Shown here: piece after piece, positions 44,859-54,772 of the stretch | How positions within the stretch are numbered: the stretch's first letter is position 1 | Layout: each line of letters begins with the position of its first letter | From: Flavobacterium sp. 83 | Lineage (GTDB): Bacteria; Bacteroidota; Bacteroidia; Flavobacteriales; Flavobacteriaceae | Direction of reading: 5' to 3' | Length of the DNA stretch: 64,000 nt | Assembly: GCF_000744835.1 (NCBI RefSeq) | Contig: NZ_JQMS01000001.1 | Coordinates: 1,674,001-1,738,000 of the forward strand | Notes under the pieces: model-generated | Database searches by the model: none | What the model was told of the DNA's origin: nothing | What the model saw: the letters and a program-made list of their open reading frames with translations, nothing else | Made by a program: the position numbers and the translations under genes

Positions 44859-45741
44859 TCCGGTTTTGCTTCAGGCATCAGTAGATGGTTTAAATATTAA
44901 GCCAGATGGCATTTATGTAGATGTGACTTTTGGTGGTGGAGGCCATTCAAAAGAAATTTTGAAAAGACTGGGGCCAAACGGAAAGCTGTTTGCTTTCGAT
45001 CAGGATGAAGATGCTTTAGCAAACGCATTACCGGATGAAAGATTTACGCTTATCAATGAAAATTTTCGTTTTATAAAGCGGTTTTTACGTTTTTATGGTG
45101 TGAAAAGTGTTGATGGAATTTTAGCGGATTTAGGGGTTTCTTCACATCAATTTGATGTTCCTGAAAGGGGTTTTTCTACACGTTTTGATGCCGGTTTAGA
45201 TATGAGGATGAGTCAAAAAAATGATTTGAATGCATATCGAGTTGTAAATGAGTTTGATGAAGCGAATTTAAGAAGGGTGTTTTTGGATTATGGAGAATTG
45301 AAAAATGCACCGGTTTTGGCACGAACAATTATTGAAGCCAGAGAAGAGCAGCCAATCAAGACAACAGATGAATTGAAACAAGTTTTGGCTCGATATTTAC
45401 CGGAAAGAGTTAGAAATAAAATATTGGCTCAAATCTATCAGGCCATCCGAATTGAAGTGAATCAGGAAATGGATGTTTTGAAAGAATTCTTGGAGCAATC
45501 CTTAGAGATATTAAATCCAGGCGGCAGATTAAGCGTGATTTCATACCATTCTTTAGAAGATAGATTAGTGAAAAGATTTGTGAAAAATGGAATGTTTGAA
45601 GGAGAGCCAGAACGTGATTTTTTCGGTAATTTTTCAGTTCCATTTAAAACTATCGGAAAATTAATTGTTCCGGATAACGCTGAAATAAAAGAAAATAATA
45701 GAGCAAGAAGTGCCAAATTAAGAATAGCTGAAAAGATATAA
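44833..45741 (+). CDS. rsmH: 16S rRNA (cytosine(1402)-N4)-methyltransferase
   Basis: 302 aa. SAM site YVDVTFGGGGHSKEILKRL, then ADLGVSSHQFDVPERGFS and SVISYHSLEDRLVKRF, all typical of RsmH/MraW. Starts inside mraZ. The family start MEYHNPVLL lies four codons in, so the first Met may not be used. Confidence 0.95.
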   Translation: MTTTMEYHNPVLLQASVDGLNIKPDGIYVDVTFGGGGHSKEILKRLGPNGKLFAFDQDEDALANALPDERFTLINENFRFIKRFLRFYGVKSVDGILADLGVSSHQFDVPERGFSTRFDAGLDMRMSQKNDLNAYRVVNEFDEANLRRVFLDYGELKNAPVLARTIIEAREEQPIKTTDELKQVLARYLPERVRNKILAQIYQAIRIEVNQEMDVLKEFLEQSLEILNPGGRLSVISYHSLEDRLVKRFVKNGMFEGEPERDFFGNFSVPFKTIGKLIVPDNAEIKENNRARSAKLRIAEKI

Positions 45742-45747
45742 TTAGTT

Positions 45748-46095
45748 ATGAAAAACGGAGTTTACAGCTTATTAAAAGCTAGATTTCTTATAGATGATGA
45801 TGCTGTTAAAAACTGGCGATTCATTGTTTTTGTAATTATTTTGGCAATTGTTATGATTGCTAATACGCAACGATTTGAGCAAAAAGTATTTAAGATTGCC
45901 GATTTGACAAATCAGGTTAAAGAATTACGTTCAGAATTTGTTGACAGACGTTCAGAATTAATGAAATTGAAAATGGAATCGACTGTTTCTGAAAAAATGG
46001 TAGAAAAACAAATTTTCCCGTCAACAGTTCCTCCAGTTAAAATCAAAGTTAAAAAAGAAGAAGAGAAAAGCTTTTTCAAAAAAATATGGCAATAG
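45748..46095 (+). CDS. ftsL: FtsL-like cell division protein
   Basis: 115 aa. Short cytoplasmic N-terminus, one membrane segment at about 25-41, a leucine/coiled-coil stretch (VFKIADLTNQVKELRSEFVD) and a basic tail. Called by position between rsmH and ftsI and by topology, because FtsL is poorly conserved. Overlaps the ftsI start by 10 bases. Confidence 0.8.
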   Translation: MKNGVYSLLKARFLIDDDAVKNWRFIVFVIILAIVMIANTQRFEQKVFKIADLTNQVKELRSEFVDRRSELMKLKMESTVSEKMVEKQIFPSTVPPVKIKVKKEEEKSFFKKIWQ

Positions 46096-48089
46096 AAGAT
46101 AAATACATATCGTACAGAATTTATCTGGTTGCATTCGCCATCTTTTTGATGGCCATTGCGATTGCTGTAAAATTGACAAATATTCAATGGGTCGAGGGAG
46201 ATTATTATAGAAAATTAGCCAAAGAAAGAACCGTTAGAAATTTTGTGATTCCTGCTAATAAAGGGAATATTTACTCGGCTGATGGAAGTCTTTTAGCAAC
46301 TTCTATTCCTAATTATGAAATTCGATTTGATGCCGTGGCTCCAAAACCGGAAGCATTCGATAAAAATGTTAAGTCATTGTCAGATTCATTGGCTTTAGTT
46401 TTAGGAAAGTCATCGGATTTTTTTCAAAATGAATTAAGAAAAGCCAGAGCGAACAAAAACAGGTATTATTTAGTTGCCCGTAATTTAAGTTATACACAGT
46501 ATTTTAAAATAAAAGGGTTTCCATTATTTAATTTGGGTGCTTACAAAGGTGGAATTATAATCGAACAAGAAACCGTAAGGGAGCATCCAATAGGGAAAAT
46601 TGCCGAACGAACTGTTGGTTATGAGAGAACTTCTCATGGTGCATCACTTGATGGAAAAGGAATTGAATGGGCTTTTAGAAAATATCTTAATGGGAAAGAC
46701 GGGAAAATTTTAAAGCAAAAAATCGCAAAAGGACAATGGAAGCCAATACGCGATATCAATGAAGTTGATCCACAAGATGGATATGATGTGATATCAACAA
46801 TAGATGTTTATATTCAGGATATAGCGCATCATGCTTTGTTAAAACAATTAGAATTATATCAAGCAGATCATGGTTGTGTTGTGGTTATGGAAACAAGTAC
46901 AGGTCATGTGAAAGCAATTTCAAATTTGGGAAGAGCTACTGACGGAACGTATTTCGAAACAACTAATTATGCTGTAGCCGAATCTCATGAGCCGGGTTCT
47001 ACCTATAAATTAGCCGATTTAATGGCGCTTCTTGAAGACAAAAAGGTAGATACTAGTGCCGTTTATGACAGTAATGGCGGAGTCGTTATTTACTCTGGAA
47101 GAAAAGTGAGAGATTCACATGAAGGCGGTTACGGAAAAATTTCTTTAGCAAGAGGTTTTGAATTTTCGTCGAATACGGTCATGGTTCAAGCCGTTTACAA
47201 TAGTTATAAAAATGAGCCTTCAAAATTTGTAAGTCACCTTAATAATTTTGGTTTAAATAGACCTCTTGGACTTTCTATTAAAGGAGAAGGCCGTCCTTAT
47301 GTTCCGCAGCCAAGTGATAAAAATTGGTCAAATATTTCGCTTCCTTGGATGGCTTTTGGATATGGAGTTTCTATTACGCCAATGCAAACGTTAGCCTTTT
47401 ATAATGCTGTAGCTAATAATGGGGTAATGGTTAAGCCGCAGTTTGTTTCTGAAATCAAGGAATGGAATAAAACAATTAAAAAATACGATAAAGAAGTTTT
47501 GAATCCTAAAATATGTTCGCAAGAAACTATTTTGAAATTGAAAGCAATCTTACTGAATGTGGTTAAAAAAGGGACAGGTTCCAAGCTTTATTCTAAAGAT
47601 TTTTCTATGGCAGGAAAAACGGGAACTGCTCAAGTGAATTACGCAAAAGATGGTGGTTCAGGTAAATATTATGCTTCTTCATTTGTGGGTTATTTTCCAG
47701 CGGATCATCCTAAATATTCTTGTATAGTTGTGGTGCATAAGCCAAGCACTGCGTTAAATAATTATTACGGCGCTGATGTGGCTGGTCCAGTTTTTAAACG
47801 TATTGCGCAAAAGATTTTTACTGATGCACCTTCTACTAATGAGATTAAAAATTTAGACAGAAAAATACAAAAACAAGAGCGTAATTACGAATCGTATTAT
47901 GTCAAGTCACAAAAGAAAGAGCAGTTGATTCCTAATGTAAAAGGAATGTCAGGAATGGATGCTGTAGCCTTATTGGAAAATTTGGGAATAAAAGTAAAAG
48001 CAATTGGAGTAGGAAAAGTAAAAAAACAATCGCTCCAGGCGGGACAAAACATAGTTAAAAACACAACAATTTTATTAGAATTATCGTGA
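46086..48089 (+). CDS. ftsI: Penicillin-binding protein 3-type transpeptidase with PASTA domain
   Basis: 667 aa septal D,D-transpeptidase. Membrane anchor at about 12-28; dimerisation domain; transpeptidase motifs Ser305-Thr-Tyr-Lys308 (EPGSTYKLA), Ser361-Ser-Asn363 and Lys511-Thr-Gly (AGKTGTAQ). One C-terminal PASTA domain from about residue 617 (LIPNVKGMSGMDAVALL). Overlaps both ftsL (10 bases) and murE (4 bases). Confidence 0.95.
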   Translation: MAIEDKYISYRIYLVAFAIFLMAIAIAVKLTNIQWVEGDYYRKLAKERTVRNFVIPANKGNIYSADGSLLATSIPNYEIRFDAVAPKPEAFDKNVKSLSDSLALVLGKSSDFFQNELRKARANKNRYYLVARNLSYTQYFKIKGFPLFNLGAYKGGIIIEQETVREHPIGKIAERTVGYERTSHGASLDGKGIEWAFRKYLNGKDGKILKQKIAKGQWKPIRDINEVDPQDGYDVISTIDVYIQDIAHHALLKQLELYQADHGCVVVMETSTGHVKAISNLGRATDGTYFETTNYAVAESHEPGSTYKLADLMALLEDKKVDTSAVYDSNGGVVIYSGRKVRDSHEGGYGKISLARGFEFSSNTVMVQAVYNSYKNEPSKFVSHLNNFGLNRPLGLSIKGEGRPYVPQPSDKNWSNISLPWMAFGYGVSITPMQTLAFYNAVANNGVMVKPQFVSEIKEWNKTIKKYDKEVLNPKICSQETILKLKAILLNVVKKGTGSKLYSKDFSMAGKTGTAQVNYAKDGGSGKYYASSFVGYFPADHPKYSCIVVVHKPSTALNNYYGADVAGPVFKRIAQKIFTDAPSTNEIKNLDRKIQKQERNYESYYVKSQKKEQLIPNVKGMSGMDAVALLENLGIKVKAIGVGKVKKQSLQAGQNIVKNTTILLELS

Positions 48090-49549
48090 AAATCTTAAAA
48101 GACATATTGTATAAAGTAGCTATCGAAGCCATAAAAGGTTCGACAGATATTGGTATAAACAAAATGGATTTCGATTCTAGAAAAATCGAAGCAAATGATG
48201 TTTTTATTGCTATCCGTGGCTCCATTTCTGATGGTCATGATTTTATTGAAAAAGCAATACAACAAGGAGCTGTAGCGGTGATATGCGATGCATTTCCTGA
48301 AAATATTACAAAAGGAATTACCTATGTTCAGGTAAAAGACACGAATTCAGCTTTAGCATTTATGGCTGCAAATTATTTTGGAGATCCTTCTCAAACTTTG
48401 AAGTTGGTGGGAATTACGGGGACCAACGGTAAAACTACAATAGCTTCTTTGTTATATCAATTATTTAATAAAGCAGGTTTTAAAGTAGGATTACTTTCAA
48501 CGGTAAAAATTTTGGTAGACGAAGTAGAATATAAAGCGACACACACAACGCCAGATTCAATTACAATAAATCATTATCTTAAAGAAATGGTGGAGAACGG
48601 TGTTGAATATTGTTTTATGGAAGTGAGTTCTCATGGAATTCATCAAAAAAGAACGGAAGCATTACATTTTGTTGGTGGTGTTTTTACCAATTTGTCTCAC
48701 GACCATTTGGATTACCATCCAACATTTGCAGAGTACAGGGATGTTAAAAAATCGTTTTTCGATAATTTACCTAAAACAGCATTTGCATTGTCCAATATTG
48801 ACGATAAAAATGGGCAAGTGATGCTGCAAAATACAGCAGCCAAAAAACTGACATATGCCTTAAAAACCTATGCTGATTATAAGGCTCAAATCCTGGAAAA
48901 TCAATTGTCAGGTTTGTTGTTGAAAATAAATGACAATGAAGTTTGGGTAAAATTGATAGGAACATTTAATGCGTATAATTTATTGGCAATTTATGGAACT
49001 GCAGTTGAATTAGGGATGGAAAGTTTGGAAGTGCTTCGATTGTTATCTGATTTAGAAAGTGTTTCAGGACGTTTTCAATTTATTGTTTCCGCTTCAAATA
49101 TTACAGCGATTGTGGATTATGCGCATACGCCGGATGCTTTAGAAAATGTGCTAAAAACAATCAATGATATTCGTACTAAAAACGAACAATTGATAACTGT
49201 AGTAGGTTGTGGTGGTAATAGAGATAAGGCAAAACGCCCAATTATGGCTGGAATTGCATCGGAGTGGAGTGATAAAGCAATTTTTACTTCAGACAATCCA
49301 AGAAATGAAGATCCAGAAGTTATTATTACAGAAATGGAGCAAGGAGTGGCACCTCAAAATTATAAAAAAACATTGACTATAACTGATAGAAAGCAGGCTA
49401 TAAAAACTGCTTGTCAATTAGCTAAACCCAATGATATTATTTTAATTGCTGGAAAAGGACATGAGACCTACCAGGAAATAAATGGGGTTCGTTATGATTT
49501 TGACGACATGAACATAGTTAAAGAAATATTAGAACAACTGGGAAAATAA
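48086..49549 (+). CDS. murE: UDP-MurNAc-tripeptide synthetase (meso-DAP-adding)
   Basis: 487 aa from a GTG start. ATP loop GITGTNGKTTIA; substrate motif DNPRNEDP, whose Asn-Pro-Arg signature marks meso-diaminopimelate rather than lysine ligases. The GTG and the ftsI stop overlap by 4 bases. Cytoplasmic step of lipid II precursor synthesis. Confidence 0.96.
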   Translation: MKILKDILYKVAIEAIKGSTDIGINKMDFDSRKIEANDVFIAIRGSISDGHDFIEKAIQQGAVAVICDAFPENITKGITYVQVKDTNSALAFMAANYFGDPSQTLKLVGITGTNGKTTIASLLYQLFNKAGFKVGLLSTVKILVDEVEYKATHTTPDSITINHYLKEMVENGVEYCFMEVSSHGIHQKRTEALHFVGGVFTNLSHDHLDYHPTFAEYRDVKKSFFDNLPKTAFALSNIDDKNGQVMLQNTAAKKLTYALKTYADYKAQILENQLSGLLLKINDNEVWVKLIGTFNAYNLLAIYGTAVELGMESLEVLRLLSDLESVSGRFQFIVSASNITAIVDYAHTPDALENVLKTINDIRTKNEQLITVVGCGGNRDKAKRPIMAGIASEWSDKAIFTSDNPRNEDPEVIITEMEQGVAPQNYKKTLTITDRKQAIKTACQLAKPNDIILIAGKGHETYQEINGVRYDFDDMNIVKEILEQLGK

Positions 49550-49556
49550 AAGTTTA

Positions 49557-49616
49557 ACCGGTTAACTGTTTATTTGTTTAAGTGAATATCCAAATAACCA
49601 ATTAATCGATTAACCG
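49557..49616. repeat. Imperfect inverted repeat between murE and mraY
   Basis: The 105-base gap contains CCGGTTAACTGTTTATTTG, which pairs partly with CCAAATAACC...GATTAACCG downstream, besides the short palindromes TTAACCGGTTAA and TTAATCGATTAA. Weaker and less regular than the murD-ftsW hairpin. Confidence 0.4.
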
Positions 49617-49654
49617 AATAACCAAAAAAAGATTCACCAAATAAACAAAGATAT

Positions 49655-50884
49655 ATGCTATACTATTTATTTGAATATTTAGACAAAACATTAGACGTTC
49701 CTGGAACAGGCGTTTTTCAGTACATAACTTTTAGATCCGCGTTGGCATTTATGCTTTCGTTGCTGTTATCTACAATTTATGGTAAAAGAGTAATCCGTTT
49801 TTTACAACGACAACAAGTAGGAGAAACGGTTCGTGAACTTGGTTTAGCAGGTCAAAATGAAAAAGCAGGAACTCCTACAATGGGAGGTTTAATTATCATA
49901 TTTGCCACTTTGATTCCAGTTTTTCTTTTTTCAAAACTGCATAATATTTATATTGTTTTATTGATTGTTACCACACTTTGGATGGGAACTATCGGATTTA
50001 TAGATGATTATATCAAGATTTTCAAAAAAGATAAAGAAGGTTTAAAAGGAATTTTTAAAGTTGTTGGACAAGTAGGTCTGGGTTTAATAGTTGGGACTGT
50101 TCTTTATTTTAGTCCGGCAGTGACAGTACGTACGGATACAGCAAAGTCTGATATTTTTAGAGTAGCAACAGAAACGGTTATTACGCCTGCTCCAATTGAA
50201 GAAAAATCTACGGCAACTACGATTCCTTTCTTTAAAAATAACGAATTTGATTATGCTGAATTATTAGCTTGGACGGGAGAAGGATATGAAAAATGGGCAT
50301 GGTTAATATTTATTCCAGTTGTTATTTTTATTATTACTGCAGTTTCTAATGGTGCTAATTTAACAGATGGTATTGATGGATTGGCTGCAGGAACTTCCGC
50401 TATTTCAGTCCTCGCATTAGGAATATTTACGTTCGTTTCTGGAAATATTATTTTCTCTAATTACTTGAATATAATGTACATCCCTAATTCGGGTGAAATG
50501 ACTGTTTTTATTGCAGCTTTTGTGGGATCATTGATTGGGTTTCTTTGGTATAATTCCTACCCGGCATCGGTTTTTATGGGAGATACAGGAAGTTTGACTA
50601 TTGGGGGAATTATTGCAGTTCTGGCAATTGCTGTTCGAAAAGAAATGTTGATTCCATTATTATGCGGAATTTTTCTTGTCGAAAATCTATCAGTTGTTTT
50701 GCAAGTAAGTTATTTTAAATATACCAAAAAACGTTTTGGCGAAGGCCGAAGAATATTCCTGATGTCGCCTTTGCATCATCATTATCAGAAGAAAGGTTAT
50801 CATGAAAGTAAGATAGTAACCCGTTTTTGGATTGTTGCTATAATGCTGGCTATATTATCAATTGTTACTTTAAAATTAAGATAA
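49655..50884 (+). CDS. mraY: Phospho-MurNAc-pentapeptide translocase
   Basis: 409 aa polytopic enzyme making lipid I. Conserved Asp-rich motif [20 protein letters not shown] and the HHHYQKKG segment. A longer extramembrane insert (about residues 155-200, Thr/Pro-rich) is present compared with enterobacterial MraY. The 105-base gap before it carries imperfect palindromes. Confidence 0.95.
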   Translation: MLYYLFEYLDKTLDVPGTGVFQYITFRSALAFMLSLLLSTIYGKRVIRFLQRQQVGETVRELGLAGQNEKAGTPTMGGLIIIFATLIPVFLFSKLHNIYIVLLIVTTLWMGTIGFIDDYIKIFKKDKEGLKGIFKVVGQVGLGLIVGTVLYFSPAVTVRTDTAKSDIFRVATETVITPAPIEEKSTATTIPFFKNNEFDYAELLAWTGEGYEKWAWLIFIPVVIFIITAVSNGANLTDGIDGLAAGTSAISVLALGIFTFVSGNIIFSNYLNIMYIPNSGEMTVFIAAFVGSLIGFLWYNSYPASVFMGDTGSLTIGGIIAVLAIAVRKEMLIPLLCGIFLVENLSVVLQVSYFKYTKKRFGEGRRIFLMSPLHHHYQKKGYHESKIVTRFWIVAIMLAILSIVTLKLR

Positions 50885-50886
50885 TT

Positions 50887-52218
50887 ATGAGGCTAGTAAT
50901 TTTAGGTGGAGGAGAAAGCGGAGTTGGTACCGCTATTCTGGGTAAGAAAAAAGGATATGATGTTTTTGTTTCTGATTTTGGAAAGATAAAAGGAAATTAT
51001 AAAGAAGTTCTTATCATTAATGAAATTGCATGGGAAGAACAGAAACACACGGAAGATTTGATTCTGAATGCTGATGTGGTGATGAAAAGCCCAGGAATTC
51101 CAGATAAATCCCCAATTGTAAAAAAACTTCTGGCGAAAGGAATTCCTGTATTATCAGAAATTGAATTTGCGGCTCCTTTTACAGAAGCTACTATAATTGG
51201 AATCACCGGAAGCAATGGCAAGACTACAACTACGATGTTAACTCATCATCTGTTGAAATCAGCAGGATTAAATGTAGGATTAGGAGGGAATATTGGAAAG
51301 AGTTTCGCCTGGCAGGTAGCAGATAATAAATATGATTCTTATGTGTTGGAGTTAAGTAGTTTTCAATTGGATGGAATTACAAATTTTAAACCGCAAATTG
51401 CTATTATTACGAATATTAGTCCAGATCATTTAGATCGATATGATTATAAATATGAAAATTACATTGATTCAAAATTCAGGATTACTATGAATCAAACCGA
51501 GGAAGATTACCTCATTTATGATGCTGACGATGAAGCCATTGCAGAATGGTTTAAAACACACACAACAAAAGCTAAATTAATTCCTTTTTCATTGACAAAA
51601 ACTTTCAGCGAAGGAGCTTATATAAAAAACAATAAAATGGAAATTTCAATTAATCAAGAAGAATTTACGATGGATACAGAGCATATTGCCTTAGAAGGAA
51701 AACATAACATGAAAAACGCAATGGCAGCAACCTCTGTGGCAAAATTGATGCAAATAAGAAAATCTACTATTCGTGAAAGTTTGTCTAATTTTCAGGGAGT
51801 AGAACATCGTCTTGAAAAAGTATTGAAAATTCAGAACGTTCAATATATTAATGATTCAAAAGCGACTAATGTAAACGCTACTTTTTTTGCTTTAGATAGC
51901 ATGAATACGCCTACGGTTTGGATTGTGGGAGGTGTAGATAAAGGAAATGATTACAATGAATTGATGTCGTTAGTTCGTGAAAAAGTGAAGGCTATTATCT
52001 GCCTTGGTGTTGATAATAAAAAAATAATTGATGTTTTTGGGAGTGTAGTTGATATGATGATTGAAGTAGATAATATGAATGATGCAGTGAGAATGGCGCA
52101 ACGATTAGCAGAAAAAGGAGATACAGTATTGCTATCGCCTGCTTGTGCGAGTTTCGATTTATTCGAAAACTATGAAGACAGAGGAAATCAGTTTAAGCAA
52201 GCCGTTAAGAATTTATAA
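50887..52218 (+). CDS. murD: UDP-MurNAc-alanine: D-glutamate ligase
   Basis: 443 aa from the ATG at 50887, chosen because the Rossmann start RLVILGGGESGVGTAI follows at once; a longer frame runs into mraY. ATP loop GITGSNGKTTTT; the SFQLDGI and NDSKATN segments are typical. Only 2 bases from the mraY stop. Confidence 0.95.
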   Translation: MRLVILGGGESGVGTAILGKKKGYDVFVSDFGKIKGNYKEVLIINEIAWEEQKHTEDLILNADVVMKSPGIPDKSPIVKKLLAKGIPVLSEIEFAAPFTEATIIGITGSNGKTTTTMLTHHLLKSAGLNVGLGGNIGKSFAWQVADNKYDSYVLELSSFQLDGITNFKPQIAIITNISPDHLDRYDYKYENYIDSKFRITMNQTEEDYLIYDADDEAIAEWFKTHTTKAKLIPFSLTKTFSEGAYIKNNKMEISINQEEFTMDTEHIALEGKHNMKNAMAATSVAKLMQIRKSTIRESLSNFQGVEHRLEKVLKIQNVQYINDSKATNVNATFFALDSMNTPTVWIVGGVDKGNDYNELMSLVREKVKAIICLGVDNKKIIDVFGSVVDMMIEVDNMNDAVRMAQRLAEKGDTVLLSPACASFDLFENYEDRGNQFKQAVKNL

Positions 52219-52221
52219 AAA

Positions 52222-52284
52222 AAAGTTTTATTTATTTTGATTTTGAGACTCCCCAATCTCAAGCATCAAAATAAATAAAACTTT
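52222..52284. repeat. Long perfect inverted repeat between murD and ftsW
   Basis: Positions 52222-52241 (AAAGTTTTATTTATTTTGAT) are the exact reverse complement of 52265-52284. Inside, TTGAGA (52243-52248) pairs with TCTCAA (52257-52262), giving 26 bp in all around an 8-base loop CTCCCCAA. On the plus strand it ends with only three T, so it is not a usual terminator. Confidence 0.9.
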
Positions 52285-52298
52285 AAACAAATAGTAAA

Positions 52299-53588
52299 AT
52301 GAAACAACTAATAAACAATTTAAAAGGAGATAAAGGAATTTGGTCATTTGTGGCCTTATTAGCCTTGTTTTCATTTATGCCTGTTTTTAGTGCGAGTAGT
52401 AACTTGGCTTATATTGGTCATGGAACAGGAAATACATTAGGTTATCTGGTAAAGCATTTAGCACATATTGCCTGTGGTTTTACGATTATTTATTACGTTC
52501 ATAAAATTCCCTATCATTATTTTCGTTCTATTTCTAAATGGTTATTGCCTGTAGTATGGGTAGTTTTAGCCATTACAATGATAAAAGGAACGGTGATTGG
52601 CGGGGCCAATGCTAGTAGATGGCTTCAAATTCCGTTTGTAGGGATTTCGTTTCAGCCTTCGGCTTTTGCTGCTTTGGTTCTGTTTATTTTTGTGGCGCGC
52701 TATTTGTCAAAAACAAGAGAGAAAGCTATTGATTTTGTAGAATCATTAAAAGAGCTTTGGTTGCCGGTTTTTATAACGCTGATGTTTATTTTGCCAGCTA
52801 ATTTCTCTACAACTGCTCTTATTTTTTCTATGATTATAATGCTTGCCTTTATTGGTAAATATCCTTTAAAATATATAGGAATTATTATAGGTACTGGAGT
52901 ACTATTTTTAGCTTTTTTTATTTTGCTTTCAAAGGCTTTTCCTGAAGCAAAATTTTTTAACCGAGTGAAAACTTGGGAAAGCCGTATCGAAAACTTCTCA
53001 ACGGATAAACCCGATGAAGATGATTATCAAATAGAAAAAGCTAAAATTGCTATTGCTTCGGGACAATTATATGGATTAGGTCCTGGTAAAAGTGTTCAAA
53101 AGAATTTCTTACCACAATCGTCTTCCGATTTTATTTACGCCATTATTGTTGAGGAATACGGACTTTTAGGAGGTTTGGGAGTTCTTGCGTTGTATTTATT
53201 ATTGTTGTTTCGATTTGTAATTGCTTCACATAAAGCCAATACATTGTTTGGAAAATTAGTGGTGATTGGATTAGGTTTTCCCATGATATTTCAGGCGATG
53301 ATTAATATGGCAGTTGCTGTAGAATTATTACCGGTGACCGGACAAACATTGCCATTGATAAGTAGCGGTGGAAGTTCCATCTGGATGACTTGTTTTGCAC
53401 TTGGGATTATCATTAGTGTAACTAAAAAGGAGGAAGAGATCGCTCAGGAATTAAAAGACGCGGCTAAAAGAGAAGAAGCACTTCAGAAACTAATCGATAG
53501 AGAATTAGAAGAGGAAGTTGTGACAGAAGGAGATTATTCTATTGAGGATAAAGCTACGAATCCAATGAATGCAGTTTTAAATAAGTAA
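52299..53588 (+). CDS. ftsW: Cell division glycosyltransferase FtsW (SEDS family)
   Basis: 429 aa with about ten membrane segments. SEDS signatures: GANASRWLQIP, KTREKAIDF region, GQLYGLGPGKSVQKNFLPQSSSDFIYAI and LPVTGQTLPLISSGGSS. Works with FtsI in septal peptidoglycan polymerisation. A Glu-rich C-terminal tail follows the last helix. Preceded by a large hairpin. Confidence 0.95.
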   Translation: MKQLINNLKGDKGIWSFVALLALFSFMPVFSASSNLAYIGHGTGNTLGYLVKHLAHIACGFTIIYYVHKIPYHYFRSISKWLLPVVWVVLAITMIKGTVIGGANASRWLQIPFVGISFQPSAFAALVLFIFVARYLSKTREKAIDFVESLKELWLPVFITLMFILPANFSTTALIFSMIIMLAFIGKYPLKYIGIIIGTGVLFLAFFILLSKAFPEAKFFNRVKTWESRIENFSTDKPDEDDYQIEKAKIAIASGQLYGLGPGKSVQKNFLPQSSSDFIYAIIVEEYGLLGGLGVLALYLLLLFRFVIASHKANTLFGKLVVIGLGFPMIFQAMINMAVAVELLPVTGQTLPLISSGGSSIWMTCFALGIIISVTKKEEEIAQELKDAAKREEALQKLIDRELEEEVVTEGDYSIEDKATNPMNAVLNK

Positions 53589-53648
53589 TTCGGTTTTCAG
53601 AGAAAAAGTAAAGTATAAAAACTTAGGAACTCAGTAACTTTAATAAAA

Positions 53649-54737
53649 ATGAAACAGTATAAATTCATATTAAGCGGTGGCGGAACAGGCGGACATATTT
53701 ATCCGGCAATTGCAATTGCCAATGAATTAAAATCTCGTTTTCCTAATGCAGAAATTCTTTTTGTAGGTGCCAATAATAAAATGGAAATGCAAAAAGTGCC
53801 TCAAGCAGGATACAAAATCAAAGGACTTTGGATTGCAGGATTACAAAGAAGACTAACAATCGATAATGCTCTTTTTCCAATTAAATTGCTTTCAAGTTTA
53901 TTAAAATCCAGAACTATAATAAAACAGTTCAAACCGGATGTTGTTATTGGAACTGGAGGTTTTGCGAGCGGACCTTTATTGCAGGTAGCGGGAATTGCGG
54001 GTATTCCAACAGTAATTCAAGAGCAAAATTCCTATCCTGGAATCACCAATAAATTATTGAGTAAAAAAGCAAGCAAAATTTGTGTTGCTTACGAAAATCT
54101 AGAGCGATTTTTTCCAAAAGAAAAAATGATTTTGACTGGAAATCCTGTGCGTCAGGATTTAATTGATATCGAAAGTAAAAGAAAAGAAGCTATTCAGTAT
54201 TTTAATTTAGATTCCAAAAAGAAAACATTATTAATTCTTGGAGGAAGTCTGGGAGCAAGAAGAGTCAACCAATTAATCGAGAAAGAATTAGGAAATATTC
54301 TTTCTCAAAATGTCCAGGTTATTTGGCAATGCGGAAAATTATATTTAGAAGATTATAAAAAATACAACAAAGAAAATGTTCAGGTTGTCGCTTTTATTGA
54401 AAGAATGGATTTAGTTTATGCTGCGGCTGATATTATTATTTCTCGAGCAGGAGCGTCGTCAGTTTCAGAATTATGTATTGTTGGGAAACCAGTAATTTTT
54501 ATTCCATCTCCTAATGTTGCCGAAGACCATCAAACTAAAAATGCACAAGCGATTGTAAATAAAAAAGGAGCATTAATGCTAAAAGAATCAGAGCTTGATT
54601 CACAATTTGGTCTTGTTTTTGAAGCCTTGTTGAAGGATCAGGGAAAACAAAACCAACTGAGCGAAAATGTAAAGCAATTGGCTATGCCGGAAGCGACAAA
54701 ACAAATTGTTGATGAAATTGTAAAGTTGATTAAATAG
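53649..54737 (+). CDS. murG: Lipid II-forming GlcNAc transferase
   Basis: 362 aa. Glycine loops [11 protein letters not shown] near the N-terminus and [10 protein letters not shown]-terminal donor site [20 protein letters not shown]. Converts lipid I to lipid II on the inner face of the membrane. Confidence 0.96.
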   Translation: MKQYKFILSGGGTGGHIYPAIAIANELKSRFPNAEILFVGANNKMEMQKVPQAGYKIKGLWIAGLQRRLTIDNALFPIKLLSSLLKSRTIIKQFKPDVVIGTGGFASGPLLQVAGIAGIPTVIQEQNSYPGITNKLLSKKASKICVAYENLERFFPKEKMILTGNPVRQDLIDIESKRKEAIQYFNLDSKKKTLLILGGSLGARRVNQLIEKELGNILSQNVQVIWQCGKLYLEDYKKYNKENVQVVAFIERMDLVYAAADIIISRAGASSVSELCIVGKPVIFIPSPNVAEDHQTKNAQAIVNKKGALMLKESELDSQFGLVFEALLKDQGKQNQLSENVKQLAMPEATKQIVDEIVKLIK

Positions 54738-54772
54738 TAAAGAAAAAAGATAATAAAGCAAAGCTTAATAAT

